A DNA stretch of 64,000 nucleotides, taken from NCBI RefSeq assembly GCF_014650595.1, contig NZ_BMVG01000003.1, forward strand, positions 62,001 to 126,000, written 5' to 3'. The notes under the pieces were generated by a model. That model did not search any database and was not told the origin of the DNA. It worked only from the letters and a program-made list of their open reading frames with translations. Shown piece by piece: positions 17,495-28,285 of the stretch (position 1 is the stretch's first letter; every line of letters begins with the position of its first letter). The stretch comes from Streptomyces alanosinicus. Its GTDB lineage: Bacteria; Actinomycetota; Actinomycetes; Streptomycetales; Streptomycetaceae. Position numbers and translations under genes: made by a program.

Positions 17495-19300
17495 TCAGCG
17501 GCCCACCGCGTACCCCTGCATCCCGCGCGGATTCGCCGCCGCCGACAGCACCCCGGTCTCCGGGTCCCGGGCCACCGCGCACAGGCGCCCCTCGGACCAG
17601 GCGGGGCCGACGGTGACGTCATGGCCGCGCCGCCGCAGCTCCTCGATCACGTCCGCGTCCGTGCGGGACTCCACGGTGACGCTGCCGGGGCGCCGGCCGC
17701 GCGGGTGGAAGGAGCTGGGGAAGCTGTCGTTGTGCCAGTTCGGGGCGTCGATCGCGCCCTGCAGGTCGAGGCCGCCGCGGACCGGGGCGCGCAATGTGGC
17801 GGCGAGCAGGAAGTGCAGCTGCCACTGGTCCTGCTGGTCTCCGCCGGGCGTGCCGAAGGCCAGGACCGGCACGCCGTCGCGCAGCGCGAGGGACGGGGTG
17901 AGGGTGGTGCGGGGGCGGCGGCCCGGGGTGAGGGAGTTCGGCAGGCCCTCGTCCAGCCAGGCCATCTGCAGCCGGGTGCCGAGCGGGAAGCCCAGCTCGG
18001 GCACGACCGGGTTGGACTGGAGCCAGCCGCCGCTGGGCGTGGCCGCGATCATGTTGCCCCAGCGGTCGACGACGTCCAGGTGGCAGGTGTCGCCACGGGT
18101 GGTGCCGTCGGCGCTCACGTCCGCCTCGCCGGGGAACTCCGCGACGGTCGGCTCACCGGCGCCCAGCGGGTCGAAGCCGCTCTCCACGCGCGCGTACTCC
18201 CGCGCCGGCAGCCGTGGGGAGCGTCCGCCGGGGCTGCCGGGCCGCAGCTCCCAGGAGGCCTTGGCACCGACCAGCGCCCGTCGCCCGGCGTTGTAGTCGT
18301 CCGAGAGCAGTTCGGCGAGCGGCACCTCGGCCGCGTCCCCGTACCAGGCCTCGCGGTCGGCCATGGCGAGTTTGCAGCCCTCGATCAGCAGGTGGACGTA
18401 GTCGGCGGAGCCGTAGGCCGGCAGGTCGGGCGGGAGCAGGGCGAGCTGCTGGAGGAGGGCGGGGCCCTGGCTCCAGGGGCCGGCCTTGCACACGGTCCAG
18501 CCGTTCCAGTCGTAGCTCACCGGGCTCTCGTAGGTGGCCGTCCAGCCGGCGAGGTCGGACTCGGTGAGTGTGCCGGTGTGGCGCGTCCCGCTGGTGTCCA
18601 TCGTGGGCCGCCGGGACTGCCGTACCAGCGCCTCGGCGATGAAGCCGGAGCGCCACACCTCGCGCGCGGCGTCGATCCGCGCCTCACGGCCGCCGGCCCC
18701 CGCGCTCTCCGCGAGCAGCCGTTTCCAGGTGGCGGCGAGGGCGGGATTGCGCAGCAGCGCCCCGGGCCGGGGCGCTCGGCCCTCGGGCAGGTACAGCGCG
18801 GCCGACGACGTCCACTCCGTCTCCAACAGCCGCCGTACGGCCGCCACGGTGGCGCCGACCTTCTCCACGGGCGCGTGCCCGTGCTCGGCGTATCCGATCG
18901 CGTACGCGAGGACGTCGTCCAGGGACTTCGTGCCGTGGTCGCGCAGGAGCAGCAGCCAGGCGTCGAAGGCGCCGGGCACGGCGGCCGCGAGCGGCCCGGT
19001 GCCGGGTACGAGGTCCAGCCCGAGCCCCCGGTAGTGCGCGACGGTGGCGCCGGCCGGGGCCACGCCCTGCCCACACAGCACCCGTACCTCGCCGCCCGCC
19101 GGGGCGAGCAGGATCGGCACCTCACCGGCCGGCCCGTTCAGGTGCGGCTCCACCACGTGCAGGACGAAGGCTCCCGCGACGGCGGCGTCGAAGGCGTTGC
19201 CGCCGTTCTCCAGGACCGCCATCGCCGACTGGGATGCCAGCCAGTGGGTGGAGGACACCATGCCGAACGTTCCCTGCAAGGTGGGCCGGGTGGTGAACAC
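17495..19300 (-). CDS. Gamma-glutamyltransferase family protein, cytoplasmic type
   Basis: A 601-residue Ntn-hydrolase of the GGT family. The autoprocessing site is recognisable as GDTCHLDVVDRWGNM, with Thr at the expected new N-terminus; the glycine-rich FGTPGGDQQDQWQLHFLL follows. There is no signal peptide, unlike the second GGT homologue at 34349. The DGRExAP motif that binds the gamma-glutamyl carboxylate in classical GGT is missing: the equivalent stretch reads VLCGQGVAPAGA. The substrate may therefore differ, for example an acylase-like or gamma-glutamyl-amide hydrolase role (inference). A GTG start with GAGGAG seven bases upstream is well supported. Confidence 0.82.
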   Translation of the reverse strand: MFTTRPTLQGTFGMVSSTHWLASQSAMAVLENGGNAFDAAVAGAFVLHVVEPHLNGPAGEVPILLAPAGGEVRVLCGQGVAPAGATVAHYRGLGLDLVPGTGPLAAAVPGAFDAWLLLLRDHGTKSLDDVLAYAIGYAEHGHAPVEKVGATVAAVRRLLETEWTSSAALYLPEGRAPRPGALLRNPALAATWKRLLAESAGAGGREARIDAAREVWRSGFIAEALVRQSRRPTMDTSGTRHTGTLTESDLAGWTATYESPVSYDWNGWTVCKAGPWSQGPALLQQLALLPPDLPAYGSADYVHLLIEGCKLAMADREAWYGDAAEVPLAELLSDDYNAGRRALVGAKASWELRPGSPGGRSPRLPAREYARVESGFDPLGAGEPTVAEFPGEADVSADGTTRGDTCHLDVVDRWGNMIAATPSGGWLQSNPVVPELGFPLGTRLQMAWLDEGLPNSLTPGRRPRTTLTPSLALRDGVPVLAFGTPGGDQQDQWQLHFLLAATLRAPVRGGLDLQGAIDAPNWHNDSFPSSFHPRGRRPGSVTVESRTDADVIEELRRRGHDVTVGPAWSEGRLCAVARDPETGVLSAAANPRGMQGYAVGR

Positions 19301-19561
19301 GGGCGGGCTCCTCGGCTCGGGTACGTCTTCCGGGTGATCGTACGAGCGTGATCACTGTGCGGGAAGGCCGGAAAGCCAGTGTGGGCCGCCGCCCCGAGGG
19401 GGGACAAAACAGGGCGGGACGGTATGTCGGGCCCGTATCGCCGTGACCGCCCGGGTGCACAGCGGAGTTACCACTTCCGCCCCACAGTGAGTCGTGTGAC
19501 ACTGGCGTCCCCGTCCACCATGCGGACCTTCCCCACCCCCTTCCCCCACGAGAAGTGCGCC

Positions 19562-20245
19562 GTGCGTTCTCTTCCTCTGCCGCTCGCCCTCACCGCGCGG
19601 ATCTCGCCGGTCGCCGTCCTCGCCTGTGCCGGCTGGGTGCTGACATCCGGCCCGGCAGCGCCGTCCGCGGCGGCCGGGCATCAGAAGGACCGGTCGACGT
19701 CCACCCAGTCCTCCTCCGGCTCCTCCGACCCGTCGTCCGCGGCGGCGGCGAAGGCGTTCTCGGCCGCGCCCTCGCCGTGCGGCAGTGTGCCCGCGGCGGC
19801 CGTCAAGTCCCTGGTGCCCGGGGCGAAGACGGCCGGCAAGGAGATCCCCTCCACGGACGCCCGGCTGCGCCGCACCTGCTCCTGGAACGCGCTGCAGGGC
19901 TACGACTACCGCTGGCTCGATGTGTCGTTCGAGGTCAGCGGGTCGCAGCAGGAGGCGCAGCAGGAGTATCAGCAGCGGGTGAAGGAGAAGAGCGGCGGCG
20001 GGGCCGTGCCGGGGCTCGGGGACAGCGCCTACTCGGTCGTGAACCTCACCACGGAGGACAAGCAGCAGACCCGTGAGGGCGTGGTGATGGTCCGGCTGTC
20101 CAACGCCCTGGTGATCGTCACGTACAACGGCAGCGACTTCGAGACCAAGAAGGCTCCGGACACGGACGAGATCAACAAGGGTGCCATCCAGGCGGCGCGG
20201 GCCGCGGTCGGCGCCCTCGGGGGCGGGCAGTCGCAGTCCGGCTGA
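19562..20245 (+). CDS. Small secreted protein of unknown function (DUF3558-like)
   Basis: A 227-residue protein with a signal peptide: MRSLPLPLALTAR, a hydrophobic stretch to about residue 40, then a probable signal-peptidase site after GPAAPSAAA. A VLAC sequence inside the hydrophobic stretch is a poor lipobox. A Ser/Thr-rich linker follows, then a compact domain with a conserved-looking pair of cysteines (PSPCGSVP and RRTCSWN), reminiscent of DUF3558 lipoproteins. The GTG start at 19562 is preferred; an ATG at 19520 in the same frame has no ribosome site. The gene converges with the permease gene 20 bp away. Confidence 0.65.
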   Translation: MRSLPLPLALTARISPVAVLACAGWVLTSGPAAPSAAAGHQKDRSTSTQSSSGSSDPSSAAAAKAFSAAPSPCGSVPAAAVKSLVPGAKTAGKEIPSTDARLRRTCSWNALQGYDYRWLDVSFEVSGSQQEAQQEYQQRVKEKSGGGAVPGLGDSAYSVVNLTTEDKQQTREGVVMVRLSNALVIVTYNGSDFETKKAPDTDEINKGAIQAARAAVGALGGGQSQSG

Positions 20246-20264
20246 CCGCCCACCCCCGGCGCCC

Positions 20265-21791
<1,527 letters not shown>

Positions 21792-21912
21792 GGGCTGGCC
21801 AATCGGGTGAGATGGGAGGGGAGTTGGCCGTGCGGGCACCAGCCCCCTCCCCGGGACGGCGGGGAGGGGTGACCAGGAGGGGCGGTGGGGGAAGCCGGAC
21901 GAGGGGAAGCGG

Positions 21913-22932
21913 TCAGGTGTTGATGGCCGGGATCACCTGTGTGCCGTAGGCGTCGATGGTGGCTTCCTGGGCGTCGTGCATGTCGTAGACCGCGAACTGG
22001 TCGACGCCCAGCGCGCGGAGGGCGTTGAGTTTCTCGATGTGCTTCTCCGGGGGGCCGATCACACAGAACCGGTCCACGATCTCGTCGGGCACGAACGCGG
22101 TGTCCGGATTGCCGCTGCGTCCGTGGTGGGCGTAGTCGTAGCCCTGTCGTGCCTGGATGTAGTCGGTGAGTTCCTCGGGGACCTGGGCGGAGTGCGCGCC
22201 GTACTTGGCGACCAGGTCGGCGACGTGGTTGCCGACCATGCCGCCGAACCAGCGGCACTGCTCGCGGGCGTGGGCGAGGGCCTCGGGCGAGTCGTCCTCG
22301 GTGACGTAGGCGGGGGCCGCCACGCAGATCGTCACCTGCGACGGGTCGCGTCCGGCGGCGACCGCCGCGTCCTTGACGGCCTTCACCATGTACTCGGTCA
22401 GATACAGGTCGGACAGCTGGAGGATAAAACCGTCGGCCTCCTCGCCGGTCATCCTCAGCGCCTTCGGGCCGTACGCGGCCATCCAGACGGGGAGTTCGGC
22501 GCCCTCCTTGATCCAGGGGAACCGGATCTTGGTGCCGCCGAGGTCGGCCTCCTCGCCCCGGGCGAGCGCCCGGACGACCTTCATGCACTCGCTGATCCGC
22601 GCGAGCGTGTTGGGTTTGCGGCCCGCGACCCGCATCGCGGAGTCGCCGCGGCCGATGCCGCAGACGGTGCGGTTGCCGAACATGTCGTTGAGGGTGGCGA
22701 AGGTGGAGGCGGTGACCTCCCAGGTGCGGGTGCCCGGGTTGGTGACCATCGGGCCGACCGTCAGACGGTCGGTGTTCGCCAGGATCTGGCTGTAGATCAC
22801 GAACGGCTCCTGCCAGAGCACGGCGGAGTCGAAGGTCCAGCCGTAGGTGAAGCCGTTGCGCTCGGCCCGCTTCATCAGGCTGACGACACGGGAGGCCGGC
22901 GGGTCGGTCTGCAGGACGAGTCCGAAGTCCAT
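21913..22932 (-). CDS. LLM class (luciferase-like) flavin/F420-dependent oxidoreductase
   Basis: A 339-residue TIM-barrel oxidoreductase starting MDFGLVLQTDPPASRVV. The family features GIGRGDSAMRVAGRKP near residue 100 and VWMAAYGPKALRMTGEEADG near residue 165 are intact, as in F420-dependent members of the bacterial luciferase-like superfamily. TAGGAG lies eight bases before the ATG. It is sandwiched between dihydropyrimidinase (11 bp upstream) and the NCS1 permease. Since the cluster has every step of reductive pyrimidine breakdown except the ring reduction, this enzyme may provide it or act on a related ring (inference). RutA, a uracil-ring-opening monooxygenase, belongs to the same superfamily. 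Confidence 0.9.
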   Translation of the reverse strand: MDFGLVLQTDPPASRVVSLMKRAERNGFTYGWTFDSAVLWQEPFVIYSQILANTDRLTVGPMVTNPGTRTWEVTASTFATLNDMFGNRTVCGIGRGDSAMRVAGRKPNTLARISECMKVVRALARGEEADLGGTKIRFPWIKEGAELPVWMAAYGPKALRMTGEEADGFILQLSDLYLTEYMVKAVKDAAVAAGRDPSQVTICVAAPAYVTEDDSPEALAHAREQCRWFGGMVGNHVADLVAKYGAHSAQVPEELTDYIQARQGYDYAHHGRSGNPDTAFVPDEIVDRFCVIGPPEKHIEKLNALRALGVDQFAVYDMHDAQEATIDAYGTQVIPAINT

Positions 22933-22943
22933 GGGCGCCACTC

Positions 22944-24347
22944 CTAGGTGAGGTACTGACAGGTGGAGCGCGGGGTGAACACGCCGTGGCCGGCGCGTCC
23001 GGTGTACTCCCGCTCGGTGATGACGGGCACGCCGCGCGAGAGGACCGTCTCGACCCGGCCGGTGGTGCGCTTGCCCTCGTAGGCCGAGTAGTCGACGTTC
23101 ATGTGGTGTGTCCGGGCCGACATGACCTGCTCGGCGTGCGGGTCGTAGATGACGATGTCGGCGTCGGCGCCCGGGGCGATGGTGCCCTTCTTCGGGTACA
23201 GGCCGAACATGCGGGCCGGGGTGGCGCAGGCGATCTCGATCCAGCGGCGGCGGGAGAGGTGCCCGTCGACGACGGCCTGGTGGAGCAGGTCCATCCGGTT
23301 CTCCACGCCCGGCAGACCGTTGGGGATCTTGGAGAAGTCGCCGCGGCCCAGCTCCTTCTGGCCGGCGAAGCAGAAGGGGCAGTGGTCGGTGGAGACCACC
23401 TGCAGGTCGTTCGTGCGCAGCCCCTGCCACAGCTTGGCCTGGTGTTCGCGTGGCCGGAGCGGGGTGCTGCACACGTACTTCGCGCCCTCGAAGTCCGGCT
23501 CGGCGAGGTTGTCGGTGGACAGGAACAGATACTGCGGGCAGGTCTCGCCGAAGACCGGGAGCCCCTCGTCACGCGCCCGTGCCAGCTCGGCCACTGCCTC
23601 CATGGCCGAGACATGCACGACGTACAGCGGGGCGCCCGCGACCTGCGCGAGCCGGATGGCGCGGTGGGTGGCCTCGGCCTCCAGCAGGGCCCTGCGGACC
23701 TCGCCGTGGTAGCGCGGGTCGGTCTCGCCCCGGGCGAGCGCCTGCCCGACCAGGACATCGATGGCGATGCCGTTCTCGGCGTGCATCATGATCAGCCCGC
23801 CGTTCTCGGCGGAGCGCTGCATGGCGCGCAGGATCTGGCCGTCGTCGGAGTAGAAGACGCCCGGGTACGCCATGAACTGCTTGAAGGAGGTCACCCCCTC
23901 CTCCACCAGGAGATCCATCTCCTTCAGCGTCTCGTCGTTGACGTCCGAGACGATCATGTGGAAGGCGTAGTCGATCGCGCAGTTGCCCTCGGCCTTGGCG
24001 TGCCAGGTGTCCAGGCCCTCGCGCAGGGTGTGGCCGACGCTCTGCACGGCGAAGTCGACGATCGTCGTCGTACCGCCCCAGGCGGCGGCCCTGGTGCCGG
24101 TCTCGAAGGTGTCGGAGGCGAAGGTGCCGCCGAACGGCAGCTCCATGTGGGTGTGCGCGTCGACGCCGCCCGGGATGACGTACTTCCCGGTGGCGTCGAT
24201 GACCCTCTCGGCGGTGAACGCCCCGGCGGCGGGCGTGCCCGAGGCGGCGAGGGCGGCGACGCGCCCGTCCTCGATCAGGACGTCGGCGTGGATCTCGTCG
24301 GAGGCGGTGATGACGAGACCACCGCGGATGATGGTTCGGCCGCTCAT
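22944..24347 (-). CDS. hydA: Dihydropyrimidinase / D-hydantoinase
   Basis: A 467-residue cyclic amidohydrolase that opens dihydrouracil, dihydrothymine or 5-substituted hydantoins. IPGGVDAHTHMELPFGG gives the HxH metal ligands near residue 60, GVTSFKQFMAYPG near residue 150 carries the lysine that becomes carboxylated, and VVSTDHCPF near residue 315 holds the catalytic Asp. The length is normal for bacterial hydantoinases. The product N-carbamoyl-beta-amino acid would be hydrolysed by the ureidopropionases encoded at 24420 and 28282. It is followed after 11 bp by the LLM gene. Confidence 0.94.
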   Translation of the reverse strand: MSGRTIIRGGLVITASDEIHADVLIEDGRVAALAASGTPAAGAFTAERVIDATGKYVIPGGVDAHTHMELPFGGTFASDTFETGTRAAAWGGTTTIVDFAVQSVGHTLREGLDTWHAKAEGNCAIDYAFHMIVSDVNDETLKEMDLLVEEGVTSFKQFMAYPGVFYSDDGQILRAMQRSAENGGLIMMHAENGIAIDVLVGQALARGETDPRYHGEVRRALLEAEATHRAIRLAQVAGAPLYVVHVSAMEAVAELARARDEGLPVFGETCPQYLFLSTDNLAEPDFEGAKYVCSTPLRPREHQAKLWQGLRTNDLQVVSTDHCPFCFAGQKELGRGDFSKIPNGLPGVENRMDLLHQAVVDGHLSRRRWIEIACATPARMFGLYPKKGTIAPGADADIVIYDPHAEQVMSARTHHMNVDYSAYEGKRTTGRVETVLSRGVPVITEREYTGRAGHGVFTPRSTCQYLT

Positions 24348-24380
24348 TGGTTCTCCTTCGTCGTCACGTGCGGGCCGTCT

Positions 24381-24410
24381 GTGGCTGGTCGCGCAGTTCC
24401 CCGCGTCCCT
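24381..24410 (+). repeat. Streptomyces-type interspersed intergenic repeat
   Basis: The sequence GTGGCTGGTCGCGCAGTTCC and the next ten bases match, from memory, a short repeat very common between genes in Streptomyces chromosomes. It occupies the 72-bp gap between ureidopropionase 1 and dihydropyrimidinase. Function unknown. Confidence 0.5.
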
Positions 24411-24419
24411 TGGCGCGCC

Positions 24420-25262
24420 TTACGGCGCCGTCAAAGGCTCGTACGCCCCCGGTGCCCGGTCGCGGTAGAACTGCCAGCGGTCGCGGACCTCGCGGAGCCT
24501 CGCCAGGTCGAGGTCGCGGACCACGAGTTCGGTCTCCTTGTCGCTCGCGACCTCGCCGACGAACCGGGCCTCCGGGTCGACGAAGTAGGTCGTGCCGTAG
24601 AAGTCGTTGTCGCCCAGGTCCTCCACGCCGACGCGGTTGATCGCGCCGACGAAGTACTCGTTGGCGACGGCCGCCGCCGGCTGCTCCAGCTGCCAGAGGT
24701 AGCGGGACAGACCGCGCGAGGTCGCCGAGGGGTTGAAGACGATCTCGGCTCCGGCGAGGCCGAGTGCCCGCCAGCCCTCCGGGAAGTGCCGGTCGTAGCA
24801 GATGTACACGCCGATCTTCCCGGCGGCCGTCTCGAAGACGGGCCAGCCGCTGTTCCCGGGGCGGAAGTAGAACTTCTCCCAGAATCCCTGCACTTGGGGG
24901 ATGTGGGTCTTGCGGTACTTGCCGAGGTAGGAGCCGTCCGCGTCGATCACGGCGGCGGTGTTGTACAGGACGCCCGGCTGCTCCTCCTCGTACATCGGCA
25001 GGACCAGGACGATGCCCAGCTCGCGGGCGAGGGACTGGAAGCGCCGGACGGTCGGACCCTCGGGGATCCGCTCGGCGTACTCGTAGAAGGCCTTGTCCTG
25101 GACCTGGCAGAAGTAGGGGCCGTAGAACAGCTCCTGGAAGCAGAGGACTTGGGCGCCCTGCGCGGCGGCGTCGCGGGCCGCCTGCTCGTGGACCTGGATC
25201 ATGGATTCCTTGTCGCCGGTCCACGCGGTCTGGAACAGGGCGGCACGGATCACTCGGCTCAT
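24420..25262 (-). CDS. Beta-ureidopropionase / N-carbamoyl amidohydrolase, paralogue 1
   Basis: A 280-residue nitrilase-superfamily amidase. The catalytic triad is visible: Glu in VLCFQELFYG, Lys in YLGKYRKTHIP and Cys in VGVYICYDRHFPEGW (read here as GKIGVYICYDRHFPEGW). It should convert N-carbamoyl-beta-alanine to beta-alanine, CO2 and ammonia. It has the same length as the paralogue at 28282-29124 and is very similar throughout (e.g. LWQLEQPAAAVANEYF in both). It heads the ureidopropionase 1-hydantoinase-LLM-NCS1 gene string and is preceded by two CGTGTCAC motifs. Confidence 0.93.
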   Translation of the reverse strand: MSRVIRAALFQTAWTGDKESMIQVHEQAARDAAAQGAQVLCFQELFYGPYFCQVQDKAFYEYAERIPEGPTVRRFQSLARELGIVLVLPMYEEEQPGVLYNTAAVIDADGSYLGKYRKTHIPQVQGFWEKFYFRPGNSGWPVFETAAGKIGVYICYDRHFPEGWRALGLAGAEIVFNPSATSRGLSRYLWQLEQPAAAVANEYFVGAINRVGVEDLGDNDFYGTTYFVDPEARFVGEVASDKETELVVRDLDLARLREVRDRWQFYRDRAPGAYEPLTAP

Positions 25263-25327
25263 CGGGACCTCCGGTAGCTCGGTGTTCCGTGAGCCTAGGA
25301 AGCCCGCGAGGGCCGTTCGACTGGCAG

Positions 25328-25367
25328 CGTGTCACGTCTGCGGGCCGTGCGCGTGCCACCGTGTCAC
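25328..25367. promoter_or_regulatory. Two direct CGTGTCAC motifs upstream of ureidopropionase 1
   Basis: CGTGTCAC occurs at 25328-25335 and 25360-25367, spaced 32 bp (about three helical turns), 66-105 bp upstream of the start. The same octamer is found at 29248-29255 upstream of the paralogous gene. Shared, helically phased sites make a candidate operator for the PucR regulator encoded in the cluster. Confidence 0.4.
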
Positions 25368-25417
25368 ATGTTCGCTGGCCCATGTTTCACCGCCGTTTTC
25401 CCAGGTCGTCGGAAGTT

Positions 25418-26983
25418 TCACCCCTGTTGCGCATCGTGCGCGAGGAGCGCGATGTGGACGGAGGCCGCCTGTTCGAAGTCGTCCAGGTCGACGCCGAGGC
25501 GGGCCTGTATGGACTCCAGTCGGCGGTAGAGGGCGGGCCGGGAGACATGGTGGAGCCGGGCGGTGCGGGACTTGTTGCGGCCGGTCGCGAGATAGGTCCG
25601 CAGGACGTTCAGCAGCTCCGGTTCGGCCTCGCGGAGCAGCCCGTCCAGCTCCCGCTCGGCGAAGGACTGCACCTGCGGGTCGTCCCGCAGCAGCCGGATC
25701 AGCCCGCGCAGGTGGACGTCCTTCAGCCGGACCACGGCCGGCAGTTCGCGGCCGGCCGAGGAGTCGGCGACGGCGTCGGCGACATGCCGGGCCTCGCGCA
25801 GTCCGGCGGGCACGTCCTCCCAGGCGCCACGGGGAGCGGCGGCGGCGATGACGCCCCCTGCCCCCGCGTGCAGCCGGGCCGCGAAGTGCCCGGTGAGGGC
25901 CTCGGCGTCCTGGTCACGGGGGAGGCTGAGCAGGACGGCGGCCGCGCCGTCGGCGAGTTCGGCGACCAGTCCGGACATCCCCAGCAGACGCAGCACCCGG
26001 TCGAGTTCGTCCGCGGCGCGGCCCGGGACGACGAGCGGGACGAAGGTGCGCCGGTTGACGGGCAGTCCGGCCGCGCGCGCCCGGGGCAGCAGCTGACGGG
26101 CCGGTACGGCACCGGAGACCAGGTCGGTCAGCAGGCTCTGCGCGGACTCCTCCTCCCAGCTGGGCCCGGCGCCGCCGCCGAGCATGCGGTGCAGGACCAG
26201 CGCCTCGGCGGCCCGGTCGGCCAGCAGCCGGCCGGTGGCCGGCCCGCCCCGGTAGCCGCACAGCAGCAGCCGGCCCCAGCGCTCCCCGCGCCCGCCGAGT
26301 TCGGCGCTGATCCAGCCGCCGCCCGCGCCGGCCCCGGCCTGCCGGGCGATGCGCTCCCAGTCGCGCAGCACATCGTCCACCGAGGACCGCTCCCCCGCCG
26401 TGGCGAGGACGCGGTGGGCGAGGTTGGTGAGGACGACCGGGCAGCCGCTGTGCCGGGCGACCTCGTCGAGCAGGCGCTGCAGGGGGCTGCCTGCGGTGAT
26501 CAGGGCGGTCAGCTCGGTGCGTACGGTCTCGGAGAGGCTGACGGCGGCGAACTTCCGCCGCACCAACCGGCACTGGACCTCTTCGGTCAGCTCGGCGAAC
26601 GGGAAGGGCCGGTGCAGCACGACCATCGGCAGTCCGCACCGCTCGGCGGCCCGGCGCATCACCTCCGGCGGTGTGGGAAAGGCCCGCCCGAGGCCGAGCA
26701 CGACGGCGGCGGCCTCCGCCCGGTGCAGCGACTGGATGTACTCGGCCTGCTTGGCCTCGTCACCGGCCAGCAGCACACCGGTGGTGAGCACCATCTCGCC
26801 GCCACTGAGCATCACCCCGACGTCGGCGGCCTCGGCGACATGCACCCAGCGCACCGGCCGGTCCAGGTGTCCGGCGCCGGCCACCACCTCGGGTTCCCCG
26901 GCCAGGACCCGTTCCAGGGCCAGCACATGGCGGACGGAGAGCGCGGGTTCCCCGCCGTGGCGGGGCTCCGAGGCGGTGGTCAT
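25418..26983 (-). CDS. PucR family transcriptional regulator
   Basis: A 521-residue regulator. Residues about 15-140 are the PucR N-terminal ligand-binding domain (LERVLAGEPEVVAGAG through VLHRPFPFAELTEEV), the middle is a GGDEF-like CdaR segment, and the C-terminus is the PucR HTH (LATGRNKSRTARLHHVSRPALYRRLES). PucR-type proteins activate purine, allantoin or amino-acid catabolic genes in response to pathway intermediates. The gene is 18 bp downstream of the aminotransferase and probably co-transcribed with it and ureidopropionase 2; the other half of the cluster follows after a 155-bp promoter gap. Confidence 0.92.
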   Translation of the reverse strand: MTTASEPRHGGEPALSVRHVLALERVLAGEPEVVAGAGHLDRPVRWVHVAEAADVGVMLSGGEMVLTTGVLLAGDEAKQAEYIQSLHRAEAAAVVLGLGRAFPTPPEVMRRAAERCGLPMVVLHRPFPFAELTEEVQCRLVRRKFAAVSLSETVRTELTALITAGSPLQRLLDEVARHSGCPVVLTNLAHRVLATAGERSSVDDVLRDWERIARQAGAGAGGGWISAELGGRGERWGRLLLCGYRGGPATGRLLADRAAEALVLHRMLGGGAGPSWEEESAQSLLTDLVSGAVPARQLLPRARAAGLPVNRRTFVPLVVPGRAADELDRVLRLLGMSGLVAELADGAAAVLLSLPRDQDAEALTGHFAARLHAGAGGVIAAAAPRGAWEDVPAGLREARHVADAVADSSAGRELPAVVRLKDVHLRGLIRLLRDDPQVQSFAERELDGLLREAEPELLNVLRTYLATGRNKSRTARLHHVSRPALYRRLESIQARLGVDLDDFEQAASVHIALLAHDAQQG

Positions 26984-27001
26984 GGCCGTACACCTGTTTC
27001 T

Positions 27002-28285
27002 CTAGTACGTACTGCGAAGCGCCCGTTCCAGGATCGTCGCGCCCTCCTCGGCCTCCGCGACGGTGAGCGACAACGGCGGGGCGACGCGCAGGGCGCTGGT
27101 GTTGTGGCCGCCGCCCTTGCCGATCAGCAGGCCGCCCTCGCGGGCCGCCTCCAGGACGGCGGAGGCCGCCTGCGGATCGGCCTCGTCGGTCCCCGGCCTG
27201 ACCAGCTCGATACCGATCATCAGCCCGCGCCCGCGCACCTCCCGCACCCCGGGCAGCTGGGCGGCGACGGCCCGCAGCCGCTCGATGAGCAGGCCGCCGA
27301 CCCGGCGGGCGTTGCCCTGCAGGTCGTGCTCCAGCAGGTAGTTGAGGTTGGCGAGACCGGCGGCCATGGTGAGCTGGGTGCCGCCGAACGTGGAAATGCT
27401 GTTGGCGTCCAGGCAGTTCATGATCTCGGCGCGGGCGATGACCCCGCCGATCGAGGAGCCGTTGCCGATGCCCTTGGCGAAGGTGACGAGGTCCGGGGGG
27501 CCGCTTCGGGCATGCGCCTGCCAGCCCCAGAAGTGCTCGCCGGTGCGGCCCCAGCCGGTCTGCACCTCGTCGGCGATCCACAGGATGCCGTGCTCCTTCA
27601 GGACCTCGCGGAAGGCGGCGTAGAGCCCGTCGGGCGGGGAGGTGAAACCGCCGACGCCCTGGATGGGTTCGGCGATCAGCGCGGCGGGCGGGCGGGTGTG
27701 TCCGAGGAGGTCCGACAGGTCGGCGACGCACGCGTCGATGAAGGCGCGGTCGTCCAGCCCGGCGAACGGGCCGCGGGTGCGGACGCCGCCGTGCACGTAC
27801 AGGGTCTGCAGCGGGGACAGCGAGGTCGGGGACCAGCTGCGGTTGCCGGTGATGCCGACCGTGCTGAAGGAGCGGCCGTGATAGCTGTTGCGCATGGCCA
27901 GCACGGTGTTGCTGCGCCGGTGGGCGGTGGCGAGCAGCAGGGCGGTGTCATTGGCCTCGGTGCCGGAGGTGGTGAAGAAGACCCGGGCGTCCGGGATGCC
28001 GCTCACCTGGGCGATGCGCTCGGCGAGTTCGACCATCGGCCGGTTGAGGTACAGCGTGGACGAGTGGATGATCCGCCCGGCCTGCTCGGCGACCGCCTTG
28101 GTGACCTCGGGCAGCGCGTGCGCGGTCATCGTGGTCAGGATGCCGCCGAAGAAGTCCAGGTACTTGTTGCCCGCGGAGTCCCAGACATGGCGGCCCTCGC
28201 CGTGGGTGATCTCGATCGGCTCGTCGTAGTAGAGGGCGAGCCAGTCGGGCAGCACCTGGCGGTGGCGGGAGTAGAGGTCGTTCAC
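27002..28285 (-). CDS. Class III aminotransferase (beta-alanine/AGXT2-like)
   Basis: A 427-residue PLP enzyme of the omega-aminotransferase class. FFTTSGTEANDTALLLA binds the PLP phosphate, ILWIADEVQTGWGRTG has the cofactor Asp, and LVTFAKGIGNGSSIGG contains the Schiff-base lysine. In this setting it would transaminate beta-alanine or 3-aminoisobutyrate, the products of ureidopropionase, to the semialdehyde. The GTG start at 28285 (MNDLYSRHRQVLP) overlaps the ureidopropionase 2 stop as GTGA, so the genes are translationally coupled. Confidence 0.93.
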   Translation of the reverse strand: MNDLYSRHRQVLPDWLALYYDEPIEITHGEGRHVWDSAGNKYLDFFGGILTTMTAHALPEVTKAVAEQAGRIIHSSTLYLNRPMVELAERIAQVSGIPDARVFFTTSGTEANDTALLLATAHRRSNTVLAMRNSYHGRSFSTVGITGNRSWSPTSLSPLQTLYVHGGVRTRGPFAGLDDRAFIDACVADLSDLLGHTRPPAALIAEPIQGVGGFTSPPDGLYAAFREVLKEHGILWIADEVQTGWGRTGEHFWGWQAHARSGPPDLVTFAKGIGNGSSIGGVIARAEIMNCLDANSISTFGGTQLTMAAGLANLNYLLEHDLQGNARRVGGLLIERLRAVAAQLPGVREVRGRGLMIGIELVRPGTDEADPQAASAVLEAAREGGLLIGKGGGHNTSALRVAPPLSLTVAEAEEGATILERALRSTY

